From: an uncultured Phycisphaerales bacterium
GTDB taxonomy: Bacteria; Planctomycetota; Phycisphaerae; Sedimentisphaerales; Anaerohalosphaeraceae
Length of the DNA: 43,532 nt
Assembly: GCA_937868095.1 (NCBI GenBank)
Contig: CALMLO010000050.1
Span: 1-43,532, forward strand
Direction: 5' to 3'
Under the pieces are notes generated by a model. That model was given only the letters and a program-made list of their open reading frames with translations. It was not told where the DNA came from and did not search any database. Positions within the stretch are counted from its first letter, which is position 1. The number at the start of each line of letters is the position of its first letter. The position numbers and the translations under genes are program-made. Positions 34,281 through 43,525 of this stretch are shown here, in pieces.

Positions 34281-37200
34281 TCGGCGGTTTTTTCCTCCAG
34301 AATTACCACCGGTCCGAGCAGGCCGGACGGTTCGAGCCGCCAGTCAGGTCGAACGACAATGTTGGTTTTGGTAAGGCGCTGCTCGGGGGGCAAGTCCCGG
34401 TCGCCGATAAGACGATTGCGCCAGGAATTGACCACTTCGACTTCGAGGAAGTTAACCCCATTTTTGAGGATGGAGGTAATCTCTGCGCGGAACGGGGGCG
34501 TCCAGAGAATCCCCAGGTCTTCGCCGTTGAGGGTCACTTTGGCAATGCCGACATCTTCGACACGGCCGAGGTCCAGCCAATATTCGCAGCCGGAGCGGAG
34601 GGGGAAATCGAGATGAAAACTTTTTTGGTATCGGGCCGTGCCGGAATAGCAGCGGACGGCAGGCAGTTCATGCTCAGTCCAGTCCAGCAGGCGGGGAAAG
34701 AGGATTTCCTCCGGGCCGCCCCAGCGCGGGTCAAAGCGAACCAGCCAGGAACCGCCGACGGTCTGAACGGGCCGATAGTCCTTGTAATTGGCGGCGGCGG
34801 GAGCATCCGCCGACGGCTTGCGAAAGACAACAAACAAAGAACCATAAGGACTCAGGCGCAGCGGCAGCTGGGTTCGGCTCTCGACAGTGCGGAACGCAGC
34901 CGGCCTGACCTGTCCGGTGACGGGATCCCAAAGTTCGGGCGCTTTGCCGGTAACGCGGAACAGACAGTCGGTCGTAACGGTTGATTCGGTCTGGTTGGAG
35001 ACAAAGTACACATCCGCATCGTCGAGGGTGTAATGGATATAGTCCAGACGAGCGCCGGGGTCTGAGGAGGTGAATTCAAAATCCGGCTTGACCTGGTCCT
35101 CCAGAAGAACCTGGCGGGCGGTTTCGCCCCAAATCAGCCGGCCGGTGCCGATGGAGCGCTGGCCTGCGGGTCCTGAAATCTCGCCCCACAATTGATCGGT
35201 AATCTGTTCAAATCGCCGGCGGGCCTTCCGTCCGCCCACCAGCGAAACCATCCGCTCCGGTCGGGGACAGAGAATGACAGCACCCTGCTGAAGAAGTTCG
35301 CTGACCTTTTCGAGGGCTTCGAGCGAAAGAACCTGATGATCAGGCATGACAAGCAGACGATAACCTACACCGCCGGGGACAAGGATTCTGCCGTCGCGGA
35401 CGGTGAGTTTCTGCAGGATGACTTCGTCGGTGATATCATAATCATACCCGGGCAGGACCTTGGGCGGGTCTGCTTCTTTGAGGCGGGCGATATTGGGCAC
35501 GTGGTCGCCGTAATAATACAGCACATCCGCCATAAACTTTCCCTGACGAAGTACATAATGGCATCGATTGATATACTGCATAAAAGGAATGGAATGATGC
35601 CACCAGGTGACCTGGGGGTTGACATGAGTGCCGGCAAAATATTCCTGGCCCGGGATGCCCATTTCTTTCGGCGAGCAGGTAAAGGTATGGAAAAAAATCT
35701 GATTGAGACCGGAACAGAACTCGTGGTCCATCGCCGGCTTCATGGTCTTCCAGAGGACATCATTCCAGTGGCGTCCGATGGTGGTAAAGGACTCGGCGGC
35801 CACGATTTCCTTGCCGTAAATATGAGCGGCTGAGGCCGCCTGCTTGACAAAAAATCGGGTTTCGGGCGTCGGACGATGCGGCGAGGGAGACCAGAACTCG
35901 GACATGGTGATGTCGCTTTTGCCCAGATTTTTGATTGCATCGAGTGGGCCGGCGTGAGGACCGCCGGATTCGGGCTGAATCTGAAGATTATTGCGATGGG
36001 CATATTCGGCAAAGACGGCATAGTGATTGTCCGCCACACAGTCGCCGAGGGTTTTGCGAAAATCGGCCAGGAAGGCGTTGGAGGCGTCGCGGCTTTCTAC
36101 GATTTTGCCGGCAATCACCGGCAGATAGGGAATGGGGTCGTAGCCGCGATATTTTTTGAAATCTTCGGCAAAGGCAGGGCTCCAGTTCATTCCGCCGCAT
36201 TCCCAGCTGTCGGTTTCGAGCTGTTTGAGAACCGTTCCCTTCAGGGGGCCTGCGGCTTCCAGAAGGGGCTGGACGACCTGACGCCAGTATCGGTCGAAGG
36301 CGTCGGCGCTGAGGTAATCAATCACCATGCCCTGCCAGGCGCCGCTGGAGGTGGATACGCGGGCATCGGTGGGGGTATAGCCGAAGCGCAAGAGCGTCCA
36401 CTTGCCTGCCGGCACCGTCCAGGTTAGGGTGCCGTCGGGTTCCAGATACTCCGTGAGATTGACAATCTCTTCAAGGCGGGCGTCTTCTTCGCCGGGGACG
36501 GCGGGAATATCATCCAGGAGAAACCGGCAGTCCGGGGCGGACATTCCCAGTTCCTCTGCAAGGATTTTCAATTGAAGATTCTGAATGCCCGGCCGATTGG
36601 AAAACTGGGTAATGGGCTTTTTTTGTTCATCAAGCAGGCAAAGTTCGGCCACCTGGACATTGCGGGGTTCGGCGGGATGGTACGTGTCATAGGCGTCCTC
36701 AAAAAGAATGCGAAAGACCGTTCCGACCTGCTTGTCAAATTCCTGGGTTGCTGATTTTCCGTCTTCGATAGAAAAAGCAGCAAGCGGCCGGCCTCCATCG
36801 ACCTGGAGACGGGCTGTTTTGGGGCCGTAGCCGGGCCGGCCCAGCAGGCGGATGCCGCTGACGGCAACCGGCTGTTCAAAGGTAAACTGAATCCACTGGG
36901 GATTTTCGGGAGAAGGACCTTCTCCCGGCCGTGTGCCGGCACTGACCCAAAAGGTATCGTCGCGTCTGTCGACAATCAGGGAGACAGGATGGCCGTCCTG
37001 GCAGGAGCTTGCCTGAAGGGTGAATGAAATGGAGGAGGCGCTGGTTTTCAGCGGAAAAGCCAGCACACAAATATCCCGATACCAATTTCGATTTTCCGGC
37101 AGGGGGAGTTTCTGCCCGAACCTTTGGGGGCCTTCTACCTGAATTTCAGACCAGGTGAGATGTTTGGCGGCAAAATCGGGCGTGACAATCGGGCCGCCCA

Positions 37201-37564
37201 GATTCCAGCCGCTTTGAATGCAAAGGCCGATTTCCAGGCCGAGACGGTCGGCCTCCTGGAGGGCGTGCTTGTAAAGTTCAACCCAGGCGGGACTTGCAAA
37301 CAGCGGGCCGGCAGGCACCGGGGCATTGCCCCTTTGGTCGGCCCCGCCGGCATCAAAAATCATCGCTCCGCTGAATCCTTTGGCCTTCATTTCCTCCAAA
37401 TCGCGTGTGATGGCCTCTTTGGTAACATTGCTGTTGAGCCACCACCACCAGCAGCGGACCCCGGCCCAAGACGGCGGATTCAGAAATTCCTGTTCCGATA
37501 AAACTGCACCGGCAACGCTGACAGCCGCCAGCATTATTCCCAGGCATAAACCAAGTTTTCGCAT
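34277..37564 (-). CDS. secreted GH106-type alpha-L-rhamnosidase
   Basis: GH106 enzymes release L-rhamnose from pectic rhamnogalacturonan and other plant or algal polymers. The 1095 residues start with a signal peptide (about 1-20), then the family's N-terminal catalytic TIM-barrel pattern (RCWWWWLNSNVTKEAI, MIFDAGGA, CIQSGWNLGGP). An inserted beta-sandwich region (about 170-340) follows, then QIQPESGGPH-type barrel motifs, an AAESFTTIGRHWND segment, and C-terminal beta-sandwich domains. The exact substrate is unknown. The ATG at 37564 with AAAGGA is preferred over one at 37594. It is monocistronic and convergent with priA. Confidence 0.88.
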   Translation of the reverse strand: MRKLGLCLGIMLAAVSVAGAVLSEQEFLNPPSWAGVRCWWWWLNSNVTKEAITRDLEEMKAKGFSGAMIFDAGGADQRGNAPVPAGPLFASPAWVELYKHALQEADRLGLEIGLCIQSGWNLGGPIVTPDFAAKHLTWSEIQVEGPQRFGQKLPLPENRNWYRDICVLAFPLKTSASSISFTLQASSCQDGHPVSLIVDRRDDTFWVSAGTRPGEGPSPENPQWIQFTFEQPVAVSGIRLLGRPGYGPKTARLQVDGGRPLAAFSIEDGKSATQEFDKQVGTVFRILFEDAYDTYHPAEPRNVQVAELCLLDEQKKPITQFSNRPGIQNLQLKILAEELGMSAPDCRFLLDDIPAVPGEEDARLEEIVNLTEYLEPDGTLTWTVPAGKWTLLRFGYTPTDARVSTSSGAWQGMVIDYLSADAFDRYWRQVVQPLLEAAGPLKGTVLKQLETDSWECGGMNWSPAFAEDFKKYRGYDPIPYLPVIAGKIVESRDASNAFLADFRKTLGDCVADNHYAVFAEYAHRNNLQIQPESGGPHAGPLDAIKNLGKSDITMSEFWSPSPHRPTPETRFFVKQAASAAHIYGKEIVAAESFTTIGRHWNDVLWKTMKPAMDHEFCSGLNQIFFHTFTCSPKEMGIPGQEYFAGTHVNPQVTWWHHSIPFMQYINRCHYVLRQGKFMADVLYYYGDHVPNIARLKEADPPKVLPGYDYDITDEVILQKLTVRDGRILVPGGVGYRLLVMPDHQVLSLEALEKVSELLQQGAVILCPRPERMVSLVGGRKARRRFEQITDQLWGEISGPAGQRSIGTGRLIWGETARQVLLEDQVKPDFEFTSSDPGARLDYIHYTLDDADVYFVSNQTESTVTTDCLFRVTGKAPELWDPVTGQVRPAAFRTVESRTQLPLRLSPYGSLFVVFRKPSADAPAAANYKDYRPVQTVGGSWLVRFDPRWGGPEEILFPRLLDWTEHELPAVRCYSGTARYQKSFHLDFPLRSGCEYWLDLGRVEDVGIAKVTLNGEDLGILWTPPFRAEITSILKNGVNFLEVEVVNSWRNRLIGDRDLPPEQRLTKTNIVVRPDWRLEPSGLLGPVVILEEKTAD

Positions 37565-37711
37565 AATAGTCCTTTCCGGCAGGAGCCAAATCATAAGCGG
37601 CTATACTTTATCATACCCCTTCCTGTCAATCCAGCCCTGTTCTTCGAAACAGAACGCACAGATTGCCTGTTTTAACAAAAAATATTTTCCATCCAAGAGA
37701 GAGATTGATTC

Positions 37712-37740
37712 TTGACAGCCCTGTTGAATCCAGATAAAGT
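37712..37740 (+). promoter_or_regulatory. promoter of the cytidylate-kinase-like gene
   Basis: A perfect TTGACA (37712-37717), 17 nt, then TAAAGT (37735-37740), 64 bp before the chosen ATG. The -35 lies in an ATTCTTGACA context. Confidence 0.65.
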
Positions 37741-37804
37741 ATGGTATTAAATAGACCGTCTAATTGGGCTGATGATGAAGTCTGTGGGACAAGGATATTC
37801 GTCG

Positions 37805-38497
37805 ATGACAAAACCGACAATTTCCGCCTATCTTCGGGAACATCTTGAGAATGTAAAAGGAAAAAAAGAGCCCGGTCCCTTTCTAACAATATCAAGACAG
37901 TACGGCTGCGACGGCTTTGAACTCGGTCAATATCTCATTGAAAAACTGAATGAGCGGGACGAGCTCGGCCGCTGGAAGCTTTATTATAAGGAACTGCTCA
38001 AGCAGCTGGCGGAGGACACGGGCCTGACGGAAGAGATGATCGAACAGGCGCGTTATTCGAAACACAGCCTATTTAGGGATTTTCTGCGCGGGCTTCAAAA
38101 AGATCATATTCCAGACGGCTTTGAAATCCGCCACAAGATTACCCTGATGGTCCGAACGATTGCCTACGAAGGGTACGCCGTCATTATCGGACAAGGAGGG
38201 ACTGCTGCCACCTACGATATTCCCAATGGGCTCAGTGTTCGCATCGAGGCGCCGAAAGACTGGAGAATTGCGCGGGTAAGCATACGGGGGAAATTAGATA
38301 AGGCCGCAGCAGCAGAAAAAATAGAAGAAATAGACCGGATGCGAGAATATCTTCGTTCTTTCTATGAAGAGAAAAACCCTCGCCAGCCAGCTTTTGCGAT
38401 GACATTCGATAATTCTATCTTCAAAAAAGAATATTTAGCGGAGCTCATCTTGTTAGCGATGGAACAAAAAGAGCTGATTGCTCCTGCTAAAAAGTAA
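37805..38497 (+). CDS. cytidylate kinase-like family protein
   Basis: The 230 residues belong to the cytidylate-kinase-like group (Cytidylate_kin2 type). The start of the fold reads LTISRQYGCDG, where a P-loop would normally lie, then YAVIIGQGG and VRIEAPKDWRIARV. Members have a P-loop-kinase-like fold, but their substrates are mostly unknown and they are not the main CMP kinase. The C-terminal part is helical. The ATG at 37805 with AAGGA (37791-37795) is preferred; a longer frame opens at 37772. It precedes the V-type ATPase operon, which has its own promoter. Confidence 0.8.
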   Translation: MTKPTISAYLREHLENVKGKKEPGPFLTISRQYGCDGFELGQYLIEKLNERDELGRWKLYYKELLKQLAEDTGLTEEMIEQARYSKHSLFRDFLRGLQKDHIPDGFEIRHKITLMVRTIAYEGYAVIIGQGGTAATYDIPNGLSVRIEAPKDWRIARVSIRGKLDKAAAAEKIEEIDRMREYLRSFYEEKNPRQPAFAMTFDNSIFKKEYLAELILLAMEQKELIAPAKK

Positions 38498-38537
38498 AAA
38501 CATCGTTTGGCTTTCCGGTCAATTCTTGAATTTTTCC

Positions 38538-38565
38538 TTGTTCTCCGGCCGGGGTTTGCTATGAT
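38538..38565 (+). promoter_or_regulatory. promoter of the V/A-type ATPase operon
   Basis: TTGTTC (38538-38543), 16 nt, then TATGAT (38560-38565). Just downstream is a direct repeat of AAAATAGCGCC (38575-38585 and 38586-38597), which may be an operator or part of the leader. Confidence 0.5.
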
Positions 38566-38642
38566 AGTCCCCTGAAAATAGCGCCAAAAATAGCGCCAAT
38601 TACTGAAAATATTGTTGAAAACGGTGAAAAACAGGACATTTT

Positions 38643-38948
38643 ATGGAACTGGTTCAACGGATTAAAGAAGCCGAACAGCAGGCCCGCGAAATCATCGAAA
38701 AAGCCAAACGTCAGGCCGCGGAACTGCTTGAGAAGTCCGCCGAAGAAGAAGAAAAATTGCGCCGCCAGGCCCAGCAGGAGCGGCAGGAACGAATTGCAGC
38801 AGCGATTGCTGAGGCAGAAAAAGCCGCTCAAACCCAAGTTGAGCGACTGCTGAAAGAAGGACAAAAGCAGATTGAATCTCTTCGGCAGAAGGCCGCTTCC
38901 CAAATGGAAGAGTGCATCTCGAGCATTCTGTCTCATTTGACTCGGTGA
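38643..38948 (+). CDS. V/A-type ATPase peripheral stalk subunit H (G-type)
   Basis: The 101 residues are almost entirely one charged amphipathic helix (EQQAREIIEKAKRQAAELL and onward), as in the small peripheral-stalk subunit called H, or G in Thermus, which pairs with subunit E to link the rotor head to subunit I. Low-complexity helices are hard to assign by sequence alone, but the position directly before subunit I fits exactly. AGGAC lies before the ATG. Confidence 0.82.
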   Translation: MELVQRIKEAEQQAREIIEKAKRQAAELLEKSAEEEEKLRRQAQQERQERIAAAIAEAEKAAQTQVERLLKEGQKQIESLRQKAASQMEECISSILSHLTR

Positions 38949-38989
38949 AGAACCATTTATTTTACCTGTTTTAAAGGAAGAATGACCCA

Positions 38990-40954
38990 ATGGCCATTGT
39001 GCCGATGGAAAAAATTCTGATTGTGGCTCATCGCAGCCAGGCCGGCGAGCTGCTGGAAGCGCTGCAGGACGCAGGGCTGGTGCAGCTGCTGCCTGCCGAC
39101 CAAGCCATGGTAAGCAAGGAATGGCCGGAGCTGCAGGTTGATTTTCGCCGCCCCAAGGACCTGGAAGAACTGGTAGGACGGCTGGAAAGGGCCATTGCCT
39201 TTCTTGAATCGCACGCGAAGGGGCCGGCACTCACCAGTTTTTTTGCTCCGCAAATTGAGATTGATGCTTCGACGTACTCCTCCATTCTCAGCGGTCGGCA
39301 GGCCATGAACCTGCTGGAGGAAACGGAGGCCGTTCATAAACAACTGGACCGGCTGGAAACGGAACTGGAACAGACGGAGGAACAGCTGGAGCGTCTGCTG
39401 CCCTGGCGGAATCTGCTCTGCCGGCTGGAGGAGTTGACTTCTTCTCGCACAGTTCAAGCATTGATCGGACTGATTGCCAGCCAGAATGTCCCGGCTGTCG
39501 AAGCGGAACTGGCGGAACTGCCTGCAACGATAGAAATCATCGGAGAATCAGAAGGCCGCAAGGCGTGTGTAATTTTCTGTCTGGCCGAGACGAGCGGCGA
39601 AGTCCAGAAAATCCTTCGCAATGCTGAATTTGAGCCGGCCCGCCTGGAAGGGCTGAAAGGTACACCGGCAGAACTGATTGAACAGTGCCGCCGGCGGCGG
39701 GAAGAACTTCAAAAAGAAATCGGCCGTCTGAAGGAAAAGGCCGCCGAACTGGCTGAGCGCCGGCTTGAACTGAAGGTTCTTTTCGACTATTACAGCAACC
39801 TGCTGAAGCGAAAGACTGCTCAGCTGCAATCGCCGGCAACTGAACAAACCCTCTTTCTGGAGGGGTGGGTCAAGCGAAAAGACTATCCGCGTCTGGAAGA
39901 AATTGTCCATCGCTTTGAGGGATGTGATGTGACGATTTTGATTCCCTGCGAGGGAGAAGAGCCGCCGGTGGAAATCGAAAATCCTCCTGTGGTTCGGCCG
40001 TTTGAAACCATCACCCGGCTGTACGGGATGCCGGCTCCAACGTCGGTGGATCCGACTGTGTTTTTGGCTCCATTTTTTGCTATTTTTTTCGGATTGTGTC
40101 TGGCCGATGCCGGCTACGGGCTGATTCTGATGGTCGTGCTGGGATGGATTCTCAAAAAAATGCGGGGGCCGAAAGCGGCGTTCCAGATGCTCTTTTTGTG
40201 CGGTTTTACCACGCTGGCCGCGGGCGCAATCACGGGCGGGTGGTTTGGAGATGCGATCACCTCTCTGCTGGGGCCGGATACCTTTCTGGAGCGGCTGCGC
40301 GTGCGTCTGATGCTTTTTGACCCGATGTCCCAGCCGATGACCTTTTTCGCTCTTTCGCTGATTCTTGGTTATGTTCAGATTCAGGTGGGGCTTTTTATCG
40401 CTCTGATTCACAACCTTCGAAAGCGGGATTTTGCCGCTGCGATTGTAGATCAGGGATGCTGGATTATCATGCTGAATTGCCTGGCCTGCCTGGGGCTGGC
40501 CAAAGGAGGCATCCTTCCGGCAACACTGGCAAAACCCATGGGACTGGCAGCCCTTGTGCCGGCAGCAGGAATCTTTCTTTTCAGCGGACGCGGGCTTGGG
40601 ATGGGCGGACGCGTAGGGATTGGGCTTTTTCAACTTTTCAGCACGGTCTTTTATTTGAGTGATATTCTCAGCTATGCCCGGCTGATGGCCCTGGGAATGG
40701 TCGGGTCCGGCTTTGGACTGGCCATCAATGTGCTGGTTAAACTTGTGATGGATGTGCCGTGGGTGGGCTGGCTGCTGGGCGCGCTGGTGTTTGTGGTCGG
40801 TCATCTGTTTAATCTTGGGATGTCTATGCTGGGGGCTTTTGTACACAGTCTGCGGCTTCAGTTTGTGGAATTCTTCCCCAAATTTCTGACAGGCGGCGGA
40901 CAGGAATTTCGGCCCTTGCGAAAAGAGTTCAAACATATTGCCGTGAGATCATAA
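38990..40954 (+). CDS. atpI: V/A-type ATPase subunit I
   Basis: Subunit I is the stator membrane subunit that forms the two ion half-channels against the K ring and anchors the stalks. The 654 residues have a long cytoplasmic N-terminal part with coiled coils (about 90-130 and 235-275), then seven to eight membrane helices from about 360 to 640. These include PTFLAPFFAIFFGLCLADAGYG-like topology, ending with HSLRLQFVEFFPKF, the conserved end motif. AAGGAAG lies 10 bp before the ATG. Confidence 0.93.
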   Translation: MAIVPMEKILIVAHRSQAGELLEALQDAGLVQLLPADQAMVSKEWPELQVDFRRPKDLEELVGRLERAIAFLESHAKGPALTSFFAPQIEIDASTYSSILSGRQAMNLLEETEAVHKQLDRLETELEQTEEQLERLLPWRNLLCRLEELTSSRTVQALIGLIASQNVPAVEAELAELPATIEIIGESEGRKACVIFCLAETSGEVQKILRNAEFEPARLEGLKGTPAELIEQCRRRREELQKEIGRLKEKAAELAERRLELKVLFDYYSNLLKRKTAQLQSPATEQTLFLEGWVKRKDYPRLEEIVHRFEGCDVTILIPCEGEEPPVEIENPPVVRPFETITRLYGMPAPTSVDPTVFLAPFFAIFFGLCLADAGYGLILMVVLGWILKKMRGPKAAFQMLFLCGFTTLAAGAITGGWFGDAITSLLGPDTFLERLRVRLMLFDPMSQPMTFFALSLILGYVQIQVGLFIALIHNLRKRDFAAAIVDQGCWIIMLNCLACLGLAKGGILPATLAKPMGLAALVPAAGIFLFSGRGLGMGGRVGIGLFQLFSTVFYLSDILSYARLMALGMVGSGFGLAINVLVKLVMDVPWVGWLLGALVFVVGHLFNLGMSMLGAFVHSLRLQFVEFFPKFLTGGGQEFRPLRKEFKHIAVRS

Positions 40955-41023
40955 AGCCGTTATGGAAAACAAGGACAACGGCAGAATGAAAAAAGAAAAA
41001 TCAAAAACGAGAGGACACAAAGT

Positions 41024-41512
41024 ATGGTGGACATGATGGGTTTGACATTTGCGTTGACAGGGGCGGCACTGGCGGTCTTTCTGGCGGGTATCGGTTCGGC
41101 CATCGGATTGGCGGTAGCCAGCCAAAGTGCAACCGCTGTTCTGAGCGAAAAACCAGAACGGTACGGCTCTCTGATGCTGCTGGTTGTCCTGCCCAGCACG
41201 CAGGGGATTTACGGGTTTGTCGTGGCCTTGTTTGTACTGATTAAACTGAACATGTTTGCCGGTGGGGTATCGCCGATTCTCTGGCATCAGGGGCTGGAAA
41301 TTCTGGCTGCCTGTCTGCCCGTCGGCATCGGAGGGCTCTTCAGCGCCATCCACCAGGGGCGTACGGGTGCCGCCGGCATTCTGATGACCGCCAAACGACC
41401 GGAAATGGCCTTCAAGGCAGGCGTTGTTTATGCCGCTATGATTGAACTGTATGCCATTCTGGGCTTCCTGACTTCCCTGCTGATTATTCTGATGGGAATC
41501 AAGGTCGGTTAA
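41024..41512 (+). CDS. atpK: V/A-type ATPase proteolipid subunit K, sodium-type ligand set
   Basis: Subunit K forms the rotating membrane ring. The 162 residues make four membrane helices, a duplicated hairpin as in Enterococcus hirae NtpK. Aligned by eye, the five Na+ ligands of NtpK are all present: L56, T59 and Q60 in VLPSTQGIYGF, Q111 in SAIHQGRT, and the carboxylate E141 in AAMIELYAILGF. Only the second hairpin carries the acidic residue. The coupling ion is therefore predicted, not shown, to be Na+. It follows subunit I by 69 bp with a purine-rich leader. Confidence 0.93.
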   Translation: MVDMMGLTFALTGAALAVFLAGIGSAIGLAVASQSATAVLSEKPERYGSLMLLVVLPSTQGIYGFVVALFVLIKLNMFAGGVSPILWHQGLEILAACLPVGIGGLFSAIHQGRTGAAGILMTAKRPEMAFKAGVVYAAMIELYAILGFLTSLLIILMGIKVG

Positions 41513-41545
41513 TCCCCCTTCACCGCAAAAGGGAAACGGAACTCT

Positions 41546-42139
41546 ATGAAAGCAGAACAAGTGGTTGAAAAAATCCTGGCGGAAGCGCACCAGGAGGCCG
41601 AAAAAATCCTGTCGGAAGCCCGGAGCAAGGCACAGGCCCGCCGGCAAGCCCTGGAAAAGGAATTGGAGGCGTTTCGTCAGGAAACGGAAACCCTCGCCCG
41701 ACAGGCGGCTGAAGACAAACAGGCCCGGATGCTGGCCGCCGCCCGAATGGAGCTGCAGAAAAGAATCCTGGCAGCCAAGAGAGAGCTGCTGGAAGAGGCC
41801 TATGAAAAAGCCCGCATGCGAATCAATACGCTGCCGGATGGGCCTTACCTGGAACTGATGGGCCGGCTGATACGACAGGCGGTGGTCACCGGCGACGAAG
41901 AGGTCGTTGTGGGGAAAAATGAGAGGCGAATCAGCCATGATTTTCTCAAACAAATCAATCAGAAACTGGGCCCGGGCTTTCAGGGCAACCTTCGGCTGGC
42001 GCCGGACAGAGCCGACATCGACGGCGGATTTATTCTGCGGCGCGGCAAGGTGCAGGTCAACTGCTCGACGGCAGTCCTGACAGAGCAGATTCGGGAGCAA
42101 ACGGAAATGGAAGCGGCGCAGAAACTTTTTGCTGAATAA
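41546..42139 (+). CDS. atpE: V/A-type ATPase subunit E
   Basis: Subunit E is the larger peripheral-stalk protein. The 197 residues have a long N-terminal charged helix (about 1-105) that would pair with subunit H, then a small alpha/beta head domain (about 110-190) with DIDGGFILRRGKVQVNCS, a typical E-subunit motif. AAAGGGAAACGG precedes the ATG. The next gene starts 4 bp after its stop. Confidence 0.92.
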   Translation: MKAEQVVEKILAEAHQEAEKILSEARSKAQARRQALEKELEAFRQETETLARQAAEDKQARMLAAARMELQKRILAAKRELLEEAYEKARMRINTLPDGPYLELMGRLIRQAVVTGDEEVVVGKNERRISHDFLKQINQKLGPGFQGNLRLAPDRADIDGGFILRRGKVQVNCSTAVLTEQIREQTEMEAAQKLFAE

Positions 42140-42143
42140 ATAA

Positions 42144-43184
42144 ATGAATGCCGAACTGGCACAAATTGACTTTTACCGATATCCGCCGATTGGAGCGGAC
42201 GACTGGCAGTATGCGTACGCCACCGCCAAAGTGCGGGCGCTGGAGACGGTCATGCTCAACCGGACGACGCTGTCGGAGGCCGCTCATGCAGAGCAGTTTG
42301 AAGCAGCGGCTGAAGTGCTCAGCGGCACGGAATATGCGGTCGGTCCACAGGCATCCGCCGGGGAGATTGAAGAGATGCTGCTGGCCCGCCGGCGGGAGGT
42401 TCGCCAACTGTTCAGGCAGCTGATGAGTGATTCGTCGATTCTGCAGATGTTTCTGGCTCGAGAGGATTTTGCCAATATGCGGCTGGCTGTTCGGAGGGTG
42501 GTAACCGACAAGCCGCTGGGTTCGGGCTACAGCCCGGAAGGCACGGTGCCGGCGGAAGAATTTGAAGAGATATTCAAGCAGGAAAATTATGAACGGCTGC
42601 CGGAGTACCTGCAGGAAGGGGTGGAAGCGGCCGTGCTAAGTTATTATGAAAACAAAGACATCCGCCAAATTGATTATGCGATTGACCGGGTGGAGGCCGC
42701 CTGGCGGATTCGGCACAGTTTGGCGACGGACTGTATTTTCTGTCTGTCGCTGTCTCGGGCACGAATTGACCTGTACAACATTCGGACGCTGCTGCGGCTG
42801 AAGGCCGCCGGCCGCGAGGAAGAGCGGTTTCTTTTTCTGCCGGACGGATTTGTGGAGCGGGATAAATTTATCCAGGGGCTGGAAACCAGTTATGAAGCAC
42901 TGGCATCGCTTTTTTATGCAACGCCTTATTTTGAATTGATGGAAGAGGGGGTGCGATATCTTCGGGAGAAAGAATCCTTTTTGGCCCTGGAGCGGGGCTG
43001 CGAGGATTATTTGATGGGCTTTTTGAAAACGACGCGGGTGGTGGCGGCCGGTCCTCAGCCGCCGGCGGCCTATCTGCTGATGAAAGAAACGGAGATTCGG
43101 ACGGTCCGGATGCTCCTGATAGGAAAGAAAAACGGTTTGTCAACCGAGCTGCTGATGGCGCGGCTGGGTATGTGGATGGACTGA
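42144..43184 (+). CDS. atpC: V/A-type ATPase subunit C (d-type)
   Basis: Subunit C couples the central shaft to the K ring. The 346 residues are wholly helical, as in the family. Features include YAYATAKVRALET near the N terminus, FEEIFKQENYERLP in the middle, a three-fold repeated helical pattern, and the C-terminal KETEIRTVRMLLIGKKNGL, which is strongly conserved. It begins 4 bp after subunit E, without an obvious strong ribosome site, so coupling is likely. Confidence 0.93.
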   Translation: MNAELAQIDFYRYPPIGADDWQYAYATAKVRALETVMLNRTTLSEAAHAEQFEAAAEVLSGTEYAVGPQASAGEIEEMLLARRREVRQLFRQLMSDSSILQMFLAREDFANMRLAVRRVVTDKPLGSGYSPEGTVPAEEFEEIFKQENYERLPEYLQEGVEAAVLSYYENKDIRQIDYAIDRVEAAWRIRHSLATDCIFCLSLSRARIDLYNIRTLLRLKAAGREEERFLFLPDGFVERDKFIQGLETSYEALASLFYATPYFELMEEGVRYLREKESFLALERGCEDYLMGFLKTTRVVAAGPQPPAAYLLMKETEIRTVRMLLIGKKNGLSTELLMARLGMWMD

Positions 43185-43204
43185 GCAGCTGCTGAGAGCC
43201 GGAT

Positions 43205-43525
43205 ATGGAAGGCAAAGTTGCCGTATTGGGAAGCGCAGATTTTGTGATGCCGTTTTCGGCATTGGGACTGGATACGTTCGCGGTGGAGTTGACGACAGAG
43301 CAGGTGCAGGAAACCGCGCGGGCCATTCTGAAGCAGCACTACACGCTGATAGTAGTGGCGGAGAATGTCGCCCGACAGGCCCAGCCGGTTTTTGATGCAA
43401 CGCTGCGAAAAGCAATTCCCTGCGTCGTGGTAGTGCCGTTCACAGCCGAACCGACGGGCATTGCCACTGAATCGCTGGGACGGCTGATTAAACTGGCTGC
43501 CGGAATCAATATTCTGCAAAACTAA
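43205..43525 (+). CDS. atpF: V/A-type ATPase subunit F
   Basis: Subunit F is the small regulatory protein bound to the central shaft. The 106 residues show a CheY-like alpha/beta fold with KVAVLGSADFVMPFSALG at the N terminus and PCVVVVPF later, complete to its stop at 43523-43525. The order H-I-K-E-C-F equals that of Thermus thermophilus (G-I-L-E-C-F-A-B-D), so the catalytic A and B and the shaft D should lie just past the right edge. Confidence 0.92.
   Translation: MEGKVAVLGSADFVMPFSALGLDTFAVELTTEQVQETARAILKQHYTLIVVAENVARQAQPVFDATLRKAIPCVVVVPFTAEPTGIATESLGRLIKLAAGINILQN

Noticed and set aside
39548..40936. 462-codon minus-strand open frame in subunit I
   Set aside because: It is antisense to the clear ATPase subunit I and rich in His, Gln and Lys from reverse-complemented hydrophobic codons.
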